This document shows positions 8,455 to 15,787 of a stretch of 27,479 bases of DNA, one piece after another. A program made the position numbers and the translations under genes. Source of the DNA: a virus; the IMG/VR virus record IMGVR_UViG_3300027861_003180, positions 1 through 27,479 of that record, one strand, 5' to 3'. Below the pieces are notes generated by a model. It saw nothing but the letters and a program-made list of their open reading frames with translations, searched no databases and was not told the DNA's origin. Position 1 is the first letter of the stretch. Each line of letters opens with the position of its first letter.

Positions 8455-9267
8455 TTAGAAGTACAGCCCTTGATAGGCCTTGAATAGATACTGCAACCGA
8501 CGAATGTCGACCCTGCAGTGAGTGGCGATCGAGTCGTAGTCGCCATTCCGGTACGCCTTAGCGACATTTGCACCGCTTACGAGCGTATCGACGGCATCAT
8601 CCTCAGGTGGCATCCCTACGGCCATCGCAGACGGCCTCAGGCCTCTCCAGTCGCGAGGAAACCGAACCTTCATCAAATCCATCATGTTGTACTCGACGCC
8701 CGAGAATGAGTGGATTTTGTACCGCTCATAGGGAATCTGAAGCTTGCGAGATTCCTGCATCAAGACAGGAATGTCAAAGCCAGCTGAATTCCATCCGCAG
8801 ATCTTAGTTCGTTTAGCTAATCCCCAGAAGTCTGACAAAGTGTCCGTGAGCCATTCGTCGTAATTGATGCCGTAGTCGCTGCCATCTGCTTCGTCCTGCT
8901 CGTACTGCCGGACCTCGATCTCGCCGTCCGGCCCTTGGGACCAGGCGATGGTGATAATCTGCTGCGTCTCGGGCGTTGTGAGCCACTTCTTGTCAATGGG
9001 GTTGCGGAGCGTGTCAAGCCTCTTGTTGAGCTCATCGAAGACTCCCTTGCGAGCCTTGCCTTCATGCTCTCGCAGGTAGTGAAGTTCCAGCCATGCAATG
9101 GAAGGATTCTCTCGAGCAATCAGTGACTTCACTTTATCGACAGTGAGCGTGCTCATGTTCTGCACCTCAATGTCTTCGTTCGTCTCGATCTCGTAGGCAT
9201 GCCGGAGATTCTCCAGCAGTCTCTGGTTTGGTCGCGTCTCAATATCAAAGAGTAGATACTCGTCCAT
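8455..9267 (-). CDS. 3'-5' exonuclease, PolB-exonuclease/DnaQ-like
   Basis: 270 residues, ATG preceded by AAGGAA. 'FDIET' (7-11) is Exo I with D8 and E10. 'CGWNSAGFDIPVL' (157-169) is Exo II with D165. 'YDSIATHCRVDIRRL' (244-258) supplies the last acidic residue D254. This is the arrangement of stand-alone predicted exonucleases related to the PolB proofreading domain, and the ribonuclease-H fold then uses two metal ions to remove 3' nucleotides. There is no polymerase domain and none elsewhere in the window, so it may proofread in trans or act in recombination alongside ERF and the helicase. Residues 30-100 form a family-variable insert. Confidence 0.85.
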   Translation of the reverse strand: MDEYLLFDIETRPNQRLLENLRHAYEIETNEDIEVQNMSTLTVDKVKSLIARENPSIAWLELHYLREHEGKARKGVFDELNKRLDTLRNPIDKKWLTTPETQQIITIAWSQGPDGEIEVRQYEQDEADGSDYGINYDEWLTDTLSDFWGLAKRTKICGWNSAGFDIPVLMQESRKLQIPYERYKIHSFSGVEYNMMDLMKVRFPRDWRGLRPSAMAVGMPPEDDAVDTLVSGANVAKAYRNGDYDSIATHCRVDIRRLQYLFKAYQGLYF

Positions 9268-9275
9268 GTGTTTCC

Positions 9276-9950
9276 TTACACGTAGAATTTATGGGTTCTA
9301 TTGTCGAATCGCTTCATGCGGGTAAATCCGCACTCTGAGTACAGAGCAGAGATCGTTCTGTCGTACCAGTCTGTATTCTTTGCTCCATTGCCGGCGATCA
9401 TCAGGATTCCATTATCCAGCAGAGATGCTCGCATGCACTTCAGGAACTTCTTCAGTCCGTCTCGCCCTCGCTTCATGTCCCATGTCATGAGATTGCAGTT
9501 CTGGTGCTTGTCATGCGGCTCGCCGTTCAGGCAACTAGAAAGTACCTGTTCGATTGATCCGCGTAGGTTAATCACCGACAAGGCATTACGGAAGCGAACC
9601 TCAATCGGGGAAAAGTCATTACAGTACGTGACGTCCAGATCCCGCAGTTTGTGTGACAAGCGAGAGAACTCCAGGTATGCATCACCCATGCCACCTTCCG
9701 GAGTCTCAGCGTCCCATCCGTAGGCGTCCATCTGCTTCGACATTGCCAACTCAATAAGCTCACCTGGCCCGGGCCCAATATCCAGGAAGCCACCCAGCTT
9801 GCGGTCTTCTAGCTCTGGCAGGTACTTGGCAACGTACGCGTTCAACTCAGTGACTCGACGGTTGCGATTGGTCTTCTTTCGGAGCCAGTCATCCTCAAGT
9901 AGCTCGTCCATGCTATCAAGGATCTGGGCTCGACTCTCTTCATTCATCAT
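9276..9950 (-). CDS. Methyltransferase-like protein (class I Rossmann)
   Basis: 224 residues; tandem ATGs at 9950 and 9947 follow AAGGAG at about 8 nt. 'GGFLDIGPGPGELIELA' (53-69) is a clear SAM motif I, and D80 at the end of 'DAYGWD' could be the acidic ribose position. The C-terminal half (MRASLLDNGILMIAGNG, then NGAKNTDWYDRTI) fits the late strands of a methyltransferase. The N-terminal 50 residues are helical and charged. Substrate unknown; the second methyltransferase in this operon. Overlaps the upstream small gene by 11 nt. Confidence 0.75.
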   Translation of the reverse strand: MMNEESRAQILDSMDELLEDDWLRKKTNRNRRVTELNAYVAKYLPELEDRKLGGFLDIGPGPGELIELAMSKQMDAYGWDAETPEGGMGDAYLEFSRLSHKLRDLDVTYCNDFSPIEVRFRNALSVINLRGSIEQVLSSCLNGEPHDKHQNCNLMTWDMKRGRDGLKKFLKCMRASLLDNGILMIAGNGAKNTDWYDRTISALYSECGFTRMKRFDNRTHKFYV

Positions 9951-10185
9951 CTCTCAGCTCCTTCAGCTTGTCGACGACCTGCTCAATGTCACCCAGTGAT
10001 AGCGAGTGAGCAGTCCACTCAACTTGCCACGACAGTTCTTTGAATTGGTTAGCTTGCAGTGACCACTTAATCTTTGCAATAACGATTGCTCCTAGTCGAG
10101 CGGTCAAGGTATCGTCTGTGACATCCCCAGTAGTGCAGTCTGTTGTGACTGACCTGCTGAATTTAACCTTTGGTCGAGACTTCAT
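9940..10185 (-). CDS. Hypothetical 81-residue protein
   Basis: ATG preceded by AAGGAAG. A basic start (MKSRPKVKFSR) is followed by a Thr/Asp-rich stretch, a hydrophobic 'LGAIVIAKI' strand and a helical acidic end (DIEQVVDKLKELRDDE). No family recognised. It overlaps the methyltransferase start by 11 nt, so translation is probably coupled. Confidence 0.65.
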   Translation of the reverse strand: MKSRPKVKFSRSVTTDCTTGDVTDDTLTARLGAIVIAKIKWSLQANQFKELSWQVEWTAHSLSLGDIEQVVDKLKELRDDE

Positions 10186-10193
10186 GATCTTCC

Positions 10194-10709
10194 TTAGAAT
10201 GGGTTCTTAATCAGCCACAACAGCTCCTGCGACCACGGTTCCATCTCAGCCTCAAGCTCACTGGCTTCGTCGAGGGTGACCCACTTCGGCTCCCTCAGCT
10301 CTTCCTTGGGCTCCGCCTCGTCCGTGTCGACGATAAATGCGATTCCGAGATGCACCTTGTCAACTTCCGTGTCACTCAGCTCAATCTTCCCGAGGTAGCT
10401 CTTCCCACAATTCATGATCGCCGCTTCTTCGTACAGCTCGCGATCCATACCTTCCATGAACTCTTCCCCGGCATCAATGTGCCCCCCTACTCCGATACTG
10501 AGCAAGCCATGAAGTCGACTTTCGTTTCCTTTGCGACGGTACGAAAGGATCTTGCCATCGTCTCGCCTCACTGCACAGTAGGGAATCACCTGACGGAAGC
10601 TCTCGTCAATATCGGCTTCTTTGTGAGGAACCCAGCAAGTCCCAATCTTCGAATCGTACTTGTAGGCGTAGGCTTTATTCGTCGGTACGCACAGAATCAG
10701 TTCTTCCAT
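10194..10709 (-). CDS. Nudix hydrolase
   Basis: 171 residues from the ATG at 10709, preferred to an upstream start at 10739 because AGAGGA lies 5 nt before it. The Nudix box Gx5Ex7REUxEExxU is present at 76-98: 'GHIDAGEEFMEGMD' then 'RELYEEAAI', with Ala replacing the usual Gly near the end. The N-terminal 'MEELILCVPTNKAY' and 'HGLLSIGVGGHID' resemble small phage and bacterial Nudix proteins. Family role: hydrolysis of a nucleoside diphosphate linked to another moiety, such as dNTP, ADP-ribose or a cap. Substrate not predictable. Overlaps the upstream gene by 35 nt. Confidence 0.9.
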   Translation of the reverse strand: MEELILCVPTNKAYAYKYDSKIGTCWVPHKEADIDESFRQVIPYCAVRRDDGKILSYRRKGNESRLHGLLSIGVGGHIDAGEEFMEGMDRELYEEAAIMNCGKSYLGKIELSDTEVDKVHLGIAFIVDTDEAEPKEELREPKWVTLDEASELEAEMEPWSQELLWLIKNPF

Positions 10710-11136
10710 CGCTATCCTCTTTCGGTAGCTTGAGTTCAATTTGCTCAGTACAGCTTTCGATCAACTGCACAACATTCAACTTCGTCTCGCTCGCCTTTTC
10801 GTTGTCTACCCACTCCGGGAGATTGCTTGACAGTAGCAAATCCAGGGCACACTGCATTCTTGCCCTGGACGCAATCAAGTCGGCCGCGTCCATGACTCCG
10901 AGCCCATCCGGCTCCGGATAGTCGCACGACAGTATCTTCTCTCCCTCGGTGATTTGCAAGGAAACAGACTCTGGTTCTCGTGCTAATTCGAAGAATCGCC
11001 TCAGCTCGTTCGTGAGATTGAACTCCAGACTGGAGTTGATCACGATTCCATCACTGTTGAACGTAGCGATTAACAGGCTGTGTTTGCCGCTTCGCAACCT
11101 GATTTGTCGGCCGGTACTCGGAGCTGAATAGCTCAT
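10675..11136 (-). CDS. Hypothetical 153-residue protein
   Basis: Start at 11136 has GAGGCA upstream and overlaps the previous gene's stop by 4 nt. The N-terminal half is beta-rich ('LRSGKHSLLIATFNSDGIVI'), the second half helical and acidic ('ALDLLLSSNLPEWVDNEK'), with a Ser/Asp/Arg-rich end. No catalytic motif or known family. The C-terminus overlaps the Nudix start in another frame. Confidence 0.65.
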   Translation of the reverse strand: MSYSAPSTGRQIRLRSGKHSLLIATFNSDGIVINSSLEFNLTNELRRFFELAREPESVSLQITEGEKILSCDYPEPDGLGVMDAADLIASRARMQCALDLLLSSNLPEWVDNEKASETKLNVVQLIESCTEQIELKLPKEDSDGRTDSVRTDE

Positions 11137-11492
11137 TTCTGCCTCATAACCTGAATCATGTACTCCATGTCTTCGATCTTCTTCTTGCGAAAACGATCAA
11201 TCGAGTACAGTCTGTCGAACTGTGCTGCAAGCTTCTTTCGGAGCTGACAGGTCTCCCATTGCCGGAACGTCGTCCGAGTTGGCAGCATGATGTTTGCTGT
11301 CTTCTTCAGTCCATTCCCGTCGAGGTCGAACTGATTGCTTCCGCCGCAGCGAACTACATCATCCCCTGTAGACGTAATTCGCATCTTCACGAACTCATGC
11401 CCGTTCTGCTTGACGATCACATCGTCCCCTGCAGTCAGGCAATCCATATACGTCATGAAAATTTCGTCACTGTACTTCTCGTGGAGCTGCAT
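11133..11492 (-). CDS. Hypothetical protein with small beta-barrel-like segment and basic coiled tail
   Basis: 119 residues from the ATG at 11492, which follows AAAGGA by 7 nt; a TTG one codon upstream is less likely. Residues about 20-60 ('AGDDVIVKQNGHEFVKMRITSTGDD' in part) look like an SH3-type barrel of the kind used in many small phage proteins. Residues 75-119 are Arg/Lys-rich and helical. It may bind nucleic acid, which is inference. Overlaps the upstream gene by 26 nt. Confidence 0.65.
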   Translation of the reverse strand: MQLHEKYSDEIFMTYMDCLTAGDDVIVKQNGHEFVKMRITSTGDDVVRCGGSNQFDLDGNGLKKTANIMLPTRTTFRQWETCQLRKKLAAQFDRLYSIDRFRKKKIEDMEYMIQVMRQK

Positions 11493-11904
11493 CAATCAGT
11501 CCTTTGATTGTGTCAAGTGCTTTGATCATATCGTCCTTTTTGCCGACGTGGCCTGTTGTCATGAGAGTCTCAACTATCATGTTTGCATGGAAGGCGAGTG
11601 CGTGTGTTGCAACCTGCCTTCGCTGAGCTTCAAATAGCTCTTTCTTGCACCCGGACGATTCTGATCCCCAGTCCGCAAGCCCCTTCTTCTTCATGTAAGT
11701 CTTGAGCTGAAGGTTCTTTGCAGCCGTTAGCTTATCGGACTTCAGCTCCCGGATCAACGTGTTCATGTCGGGGTCCATGAAATCGCTGGCCTCGAAGATC
11801 TTGATCAGCTGAGGGTTCTCGATGATCCGACCGAGATTCATCAGTTGAACTTCATAGGGGGCGTTGAATACTTCCCCGTTGTACTCATCTGGCTCCATGG
11901 CCAT
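11467..11904 (-). CDS. Hypothetical 145-residue helical protein
   Basis: ATG preceded by CAGGAG. Mostly helical, with Lys-rich middle ('KSDKLTAAKNLQLKTYMKKKG') and a C-terminal 'KDDMIKALDTIKGLIDAAP' helix. No signal, TM or known motif. Confidence 0.65.
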   Translation of the reverse strand: MAMEPDEYNGEVFNAPYEVQLMNLGRIIENPQLIKIFEASDFMDPDMNTLIRELKSDKLTAAKNLQLKTYMKKKGLADWGSESSGCKKELFEAQRRQVATHALAFHANMIVETLMTTGHVGKKDDMIKALDTIKGLIDAAPREVQ

Positions 11905-11907
11905 GCG

Positions 11908-12162
11908 TTAGCTCCTGCATTGTTCGATCATATCGTCGATGGTTTTCTTTAGAATTGGCCATTCCACGCGGTCGATCTCGAATTCCTTCAGAGCGTCCTT
12001 GCACTGCCGAATAACCAAGTACTCGCCAGCAGCTTCGTCGACAATCTCTATAGATGTTGCCCTTTCATGAAAGAGCGGATCACCATACGGGATTATCGTC
12101 ACCTTGGTCGTGCGAGCCTCTAGTTCACCTGGCTGTATCCGAGTCTTAACTTCAACTACCAT
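11908..12162 (-). CDS. Hypothetical 84-residue protein
   Basis: ATG preceded by AAGGAG. Compact alpha/beta sequence: beta strands 'TKVTIIPYGD', 'TSIEIVDEAAGEYLVIRQ', then one helix 'WPILKKTIDDMIEQC'. No family recognised. Confidence 0.65.
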   Translation of the reverse strand: MVVEVKTRIQPGELEARTTKVTIIPYGDPLFHERATSIEIVDEAAGEYLVIRQCKDALKEFEIDRVEWPILKKTIDDMIEQCRS

Positions 12163-12171
12163 GCCTGCTCC

Positions 12172-12336
12172 TTAGAAAGTTGGATCGCTCACAAGGCTCC
12201 ATTCGCCTTCCTCTTCCGTCTCGTCAATAATCTCGGGCGACCAGTCGTAGTAGTCCAGCCCGTTCCGGATAGCGTACTCGCAGTACTTCTCCATTTCAAG
12301 CTTCTCGCGATCGGTAACTTCTCTTTTTGTCGCCAT
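12172..12336 (-). CDS. Small acidic 54-residue protein
   Basis: Start at 12336 chosen because AGGAG lies upstream and the longer frame to 12399 would start inside the SPFH gene. Sequence is charged, with 'EKYCEYAIRNGLDYYDWSPE' followed by an acidic 'DETEEEGEW'. No family recognised. Confidence 0.6.
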   Translation of the reverse strand: MATKREVTDREKLEMEKYCEYAIRNGLDYYDWSPEIIDETEEEGEWSLVSDPTF

Positions 12337-12347
12337 TGGTTTCTCTC

Positions 12348-12914
12348 CTATTGTGGTCCGACTACGCCCTCGACTCCCCACAGGGCAATAGCTCGGCACT
12401 GGCTGAAGTCACTCAAGGTAAACCGTATCGTCTTGACGCCATATGGATTTAGCTGAGCCCGCAGAGTTCTTCCCAGCTCCTTGTCGATCGCTTTTCCATT
12501 GTCCCTCAGATGAGAGAACTCGTGCTGCACGATCACTTCCTTGACGGCTGCCAGGGAAAGGTCGCGTATCGTGTCTTCGTAGTCGTAGCATTCAGTCAGT
12601 AGCTTCACAACGTTGTTGACTTCATAAACCAGAATGCCCCTGACTCCGATGGTCTTCTGATCCTTGGTTGTCAAGTACTGTGGCTGCAGATTGGTCGTCT
12701 GCCTCTTGACTGGAACAATCTCGCATTCAGTAACCAGGGGCCAGTAGACATGAATGCCTGTCCTGAATATTCCATTCCCCGGCTTCATCTCGATAGCGTT
12801 ACTGCCGTTGCGAAACCTCACTCCTGCGTGTGTGGACCTCACGAGTATCAGCTGAGGTATCGTCTTGAGGATCGCCCTGAATACGTCCCCCAGCCAGCTT
12901 AGTGCAGATTCCAT
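12348..12914 (-). CDS. SPFH/Band 7 (stomatin-prohibitin-like) domain protein
   Basis: 188 residues, ATG with GGGAG upstream. An amphipathic/hydrophobic N-terminus ('WLGDVFRAILKTIPQLILV', 7-25) precedes 'HAGVRFRNGS', then 'GNGIFRTGIHVYWPLV' and 'LTTKDQKTIGVRGILVYEV', the order of strands in SPFH domains, ending with the helix rich in 'DLSLAAVKEVIVQHEF'. Cellular SPFH proteins form large membrane-attached oligomeric cages or microdomains and often guard membrane proteases. In a phage this could remodel or protect host membrane. The long coiled-coil tail of host prohibitins is absent, so this is a minimal form. Sits directly downstream of the helicase gene. Confidence 0.8.
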   Translation of the reverse strand: MESALSWLGDVFRAILKTIPQLILVRSTHAGVRFRNGSNAIEMKPGNGIFRTGIHVYWPLVTECEIVPVKRQTTNLQPQYLTTKDQKTIGVRGILVYEVNNVVKLLTECYDYEDTIRDLSLAAVKEVIVQHEFSHLRDNGKAIDKELGRTLRAQLNPYGVKTIRFTLSDFSQCRAIALWGVEGVVGPQ

Positions 12915-12943
12915 GATCGATCTCCCTGATTAGACAGGAGGCA

Positions 12944-15787
12944 CTATAGCAGATCCTTCTTCTGCACGTCACGAACTTTCTGACTCCACAGGTATTCATT
13001 GTTCACAGGCGGCGTCATCGGTAAGAATGTGACTGTACCGTTGTTTTCCGCCACAGCGACCCGCTCCTTGCCCTTGCTGTCGGTTGTATTGAACACGGTC
13101 AGATGCCTGTTCTTGTTCTTGTACTGCGACAAAGCCTGCTTGAAGGTCATTGCCTTGTTGCTTCTGCTCTTGCTGGACGGGAAATAGATACTGAACCAGG
13201 CCTTGGTGGCGTCCGAGGTGGTCTTCGCCTTGCGTTTGACGTACGGGCCTTTTACCTGACGAAGAGTGCCGTCATGCTGCAGGATATTGACTCCGCTATT
13301 GCTGCTCTTGTGGCCGCACTCATGACACTCAGGTCCTGATAGTCGCATTGCTGAGCAGCGAGGACAGATGATCGGCTCTTCGCTTTTTCCTTCCTTGCGG
13401 TCCTTCAGGGTCTGATCGGTGAGGGACTTCGACGAGTCGCTCAGATCCCAGATGCGGTCGTCATTTAGGCTGCCATGCACGTGGCAATTTGCCCCGTGAT
13501 CCTGACAGTTATGAACAAGTTTATCGCTTACTGTGAATCTTTGCCTTGGGCCGCAATTGACGATGTCCCACACCTCTTGCTTTTCCCCCAAGCATTCTGT
13601 ATCTCCTTTGCTGACATTCCTCGCCTCAGGAGCTTTCTTATGTGTCCCGCAGTGTATCCTACTTCTGGATATTTTTCTTTCATTTCCTTGAGAGTATTCG
13701 CATGATCTAAGTGAGGATTCGCCTCCCCCTTCGATGCAATCTTCGACCAACTCTCTTCTATGTCTCGGTAGGTTGCTCCGTTTCTTATCAGCTTGTGTAT
13801 GTGCGACTTTGAATACCCCACGTGAGGAGATTCCCTCATGAAAGTATTCAACTTTGAGTTCGGCGACCTCTGGCCTCTTTCCCCTTTCTGGTACCTCTCC
13901 CACGAATTCAAGATGTCTTGACCAGAAAGACCCTTCCTGAACAAAGAGTCTATGGTATGCCTCGAATAGCCAACTGATGGAAAGTCTCTCAGGAATGTTC
14001 GATACCTTGAGGATGGACACTGGCGACTCCTCTTGTTTTTCGCCTGCTGGCTGGCAGTTGCCCATCTGAGGTTCCCAGGCTCGTAGTGTCCCTCGTTGTC
14101 TATCCTGTCTATGCTCAAACTTCGGTCCTCTGGAATCCCTAGATTCTTTGCTATCCAGCAAGCCCCTTCGTACACTGAAGGGAAGCGAAACTCTATTCCT
14201 CTCCCTCCATATAGCTCGTAACCAACGTCCTCGACTCTTGTGCATCTGTGCTTTTGATGCTGGACCCTTCTCCATAGCCATTCTGGGCAATGAGGACCGA
14301 ACTTGTTCATGCAATGGGCACACCCTCTCGATTTCGCTCTCTTCATTGCGTAAAAACGTTTTTGTGAGCTTTTTCCACATTTTTCGCAATGAACCTGCAC
14401 CTTCAGGCTTGATCCGGTCCCCTGTGTGCTTCTGCCTGATATCCTCAGACAGCCTGACTGGAACCCTACCCATTCCGGTTCTAGCAATCCTTCTCTTGTA
14501 ACTCTTCGCCGTTTCGATCGTTTCCCATCCATGACTTGTGTAAACCTCATGCTCAGGCGTTGCTGTTACTCCATCCCACTCAATGACTTTCTGCACACCC
14601 TTGCAGATTGCACCGTCATGGGAAACAAACTCTACTCCGTCCCACACTTTGTCTGCCAGTGAGACATCTTGAATATTTACGAGACCTCTATCAGTTAAAA
14701 CCTTAGAGCCTCTCGCGATGCAAGTTACGTAGTCTAGGCTGTCGTGTGCCCTTAACACTCGCCCACCGGCCTGTAGGAACATTTTCAGGCTGCCGTAGGA
14801 TGTAGCAAAGATCAGATGGCCGACTTGTGGCAAGTCGATACCCTCGGTTAACAGAAACCTTGAGCTGATGATTTTAATCTCGCCGTTCCGTACCTCGTCG
14901 AATAGCTTCTCGCGGTTCTTGATCTTCATGGAGTCTTCCATGACCGGTCGGCCGTCCGCGTCCTTCTCTCCGTAATAGATATGCTTGGCGTCGATGTGAG
15001 CGGACGGGATCCCGGCGTTCAAAAACATGTCTGTGATCGTAATGCTTCCACGCACGGAAGGAGCGAACACGATAGTCGGACGCTGCATCGGATTCAGGCG
15101 ACGGTAGTGCGGTAGGATATGCCCGAATACGATCTCGGGCTTCATATTCTCGTTTACTGTCTTCTCTGAGTACTCTCCCTCAGCGTTTCGCTTCATGCTC
15201 ATGTAGTCCGGCATGGTCGGACAGTACTCTTTACAGATCAGGTGAGCCCCACACTCGCGGAGTTCTGAGTTAATGCCAGCCAACACAAGCGTGTCATAGA
15301 TATGAGAAATATCGAGCGGAGTCGCGGTCAAGCCACAGAAAACCACATTTGGATTGCTTTCCTCATACTTCTTGATCAATGCAAGAGAACGAGCAGATCG
15401 TTCGTTGTGAGCCTCATCAAAGAAGACGATGTCTGCGTTGTGTATATTCCAACTCGGGTTCTTCCCTAGCGTTCTCACGCCCTCTGTGGGAGTCATGGAT
15501 ATCTGAAGAGGTTTGTCGAAATCAGTCTTGTAACCAGACGCACGCATCCCGGGGTCAAGACCTAGCCCCTCTAGTACCTTGCGAGACTGCTCGGCCAGAC
15601 TCTTGCGATTTACAGAGAAAACCGTCTTCAGGTTTCTGCGATTAGCTTCCTTGATTATCTCAGATGAAAGCCTTGTCTTGCCGGCCCCGCAAGCACCCAC
15701 AGTGCAGATTCTCTTTTTGCCTGCATCCACATGAGCCCAGAACTGGTCAAACGCTTTTTGTTGGTGAGGCCACATAGGAAAGGTCAT
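12944..15787 (-). CDS. SF2 DEAH-type helicase interrupted by an intein
   Basis: 947-residue precursor; ATG at 15787 overlaps the upstream endonuclease stop by 4 nt. Helicase motifs: Walker A 'GACGAGKT' (31-38), DEAH box 'FFDEAHNE' (122-129), 'GLTATP' (152-157), motif V region 'LLTEGIDLP' (312-320) and motif VI 'QAGGRVLRA' (339-347). The intein runs C356-N760, inserted nine residues after motif VI. The C-extein restarts with Cys761 and holds a zinc ribbon (C808, C811, C821, C824) and a basic C-terminal domain. Removing the intein leaves a 542-residue helicase. Role: ATP-driven duplex or D-loop unwinding in phage replication or recombination; the ERF, ParB-like and exonuclease genes in the same operon support this. 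Splicing is required for an intact helicase because the insertion separates the motor from the C-terminal domain. Confidence 0.88.
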   Translation of the reverse strand: MTFPMWPHQQKAFDQFWAHVDAGKKRICTVGACGAGKTRLSSEIIKEANRRNLKTVFSVNRKSLAEQSRKVLEGLGLDPGMRASGYKTDFDKPLQISMTPTEGVRTLGKNPSWNIHNADIVFFDEAHNERSARSLALIKKYEESNPNVVFCGLTATPLDISHIYDTLVLAGINSELRECGAHLICKEYCPTMPDYMSMKRNAEGEYSEKTVNENMKPEIVFGHILPHYRRLNPMQRPTIVFAPSVRGSITITDMFLNAGIPSAHIDAKHIYYGEKDADGRPVMEDSMKIKNREKLFDEVRNGEIKIISSRFLLTEGIDLPQVGHLIFATSYGSLKMFLQAGGRVLRAHDSLDYVTCIARGSKVLTDRGLVNIQDVSLADKVWDGVEFVSHDGAICKGVQKVIEWDGVTATPEHEVYTSHGWETIETAKSYKRRIARTGMGRVPVRLSEDIRQKHTGDRIKPEGAGSLRKMWKKLTKTFLRNEESEIERVCPLHEQVRSSLPRMAMEKGPASKAQMHKSRGRWLRAIWRERNRVSLPFSVRRGLLDSKESRDSRGPKFEHRQDRQRGTLRAWEPQMGNCQPAGEKQEESPVSILKVSNIPERLSISWLFEAYHRLFVQEGSFWSRHLEFVGEVPERGKRPEVAELKVEYFHEGISSRGVFKVAHTQADKKRSNLPRHRRELVEDCIEGGGESSLRSCEYSQGNERKISRSRIHCGTHKKAPEARNVSKGDTECLGEKQEVWDIVNCGPRQRFTVSDKLVHNCQDHGANCHVHGSLNDDRIWDLSDSSKSLTDQTLKDRKEGKSEEPIICPRCSAMRLSGPECHECGHKSSNSGVNILQHDGTLRQVKGPYVKRKAKTTSDATKAWFSIYFPSSKSRSNKAMTFKQALSQYKNKNRHLTVFNTTDSKGKERVAVAENNGTVTFLPMTPPVNNEYLWSQKVRDVQKKDLL
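13508..14722 (-). mobile_element. Intein in helicase, 405 codons, with out-of-frame endonuclease insert
   Basis: Block A begins at C356 ('CIARGSKVLTDRGLVNIQDV'), followed by 'DKVWDGVEFVSHDG'; block B is 'DGVTATPEHEVYTSHGW' with the TxxH motif; block F is 'VWDIVNCGPRQRFTV' and block G ends 'KLVHN' with Cys as the +1 extein residue. These are all class 1 intein splicing elements. The Hint halves (about 75 N-terminal and 25-35 C-terminal residues) are separated by about 300 residues of Arg/Ser/Glu-rich, low-quality sequence with no LAGLIDADG or HNH motif. That linker is the shadow translation of the endonuclease gene at 13528-14550, which lies in the +1 frame. The intein frame has no stop anywhere in it. 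Confidence 0.9.
13528..14550 (-). CDS. Homing endonuclease nested out of frame inside the intein
   Basis: 340 residues in the +1 frame relative to the intein, same strand. A zinc knuckle (C55, C58, C77, C80) precedes a nuclease core (about 85-175) containing 'YELYGGRGIEF', 'LSIDRIDNEGHYEPGNLRWA' and 'QQAKNKRS'. This is the pattern of phage HNH/EDxHD-type endonucleases (as I recall, the I-Bth0305I-like family). The C-terminal part has three DNA-binding-type repeats (about 183-217, 234-268 and 286-321) of the form 'P.VGYS..HI..L.R.G....I..SW'. The first ATG (14550) is inside intein block B and the stop (13530-13528) falls within block G, so both ends overlap splicing sequence. The true start is not settled: no good ribosome site is seen before 14550 or 14532. 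Translation could be from an internal start or by frameshift. Confidence 0.8.
   Translation of the reverse strand: MRFTQVMDGKRSKRRRVTREGLLEPEWVGFQSGCLRISGRSTQGTGSSLKVQVHCEKCGKSSQKRFYAMKRAKSRGCAHCMNKFGPHCPEWLWRRVQHQKHRCTRVEDVGYELYGGRGIEFRFPSVYEGACWIAKNLGIPEDRSLSIDRIDNEGHYEPGNLRWATASQQAKNKRSRQCPSSRYRTFLRDFPSVGYSRHTIDSLFRKGLSGQDILNSWERYQKGERGQRSPNSKLNTFMRESPHVGYSKSHIHKLIRNGATYRDIEESWSKIASKGEANPHLDHANTLKEMKEKYPEVGYTAGHIRKLLRRGMSAKEIQNAWGKSKRCGTSSIAAQGKDSQ

Noticed and set aside
14148-14501. 117-codon plus-strand frame opposite the intein
   Set aside because: Antisense of two overlapping minus-strand frames; composition is shadow-like and there is no ribosome site.
13508-14722. Reading the helicase insertion as a group I or II intron
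   Set aside because: The flanking blocks are textbook intein protein motifs, including Cys1, TxxH and HN-Cys, and the helicase frame is continuous through the insertion.
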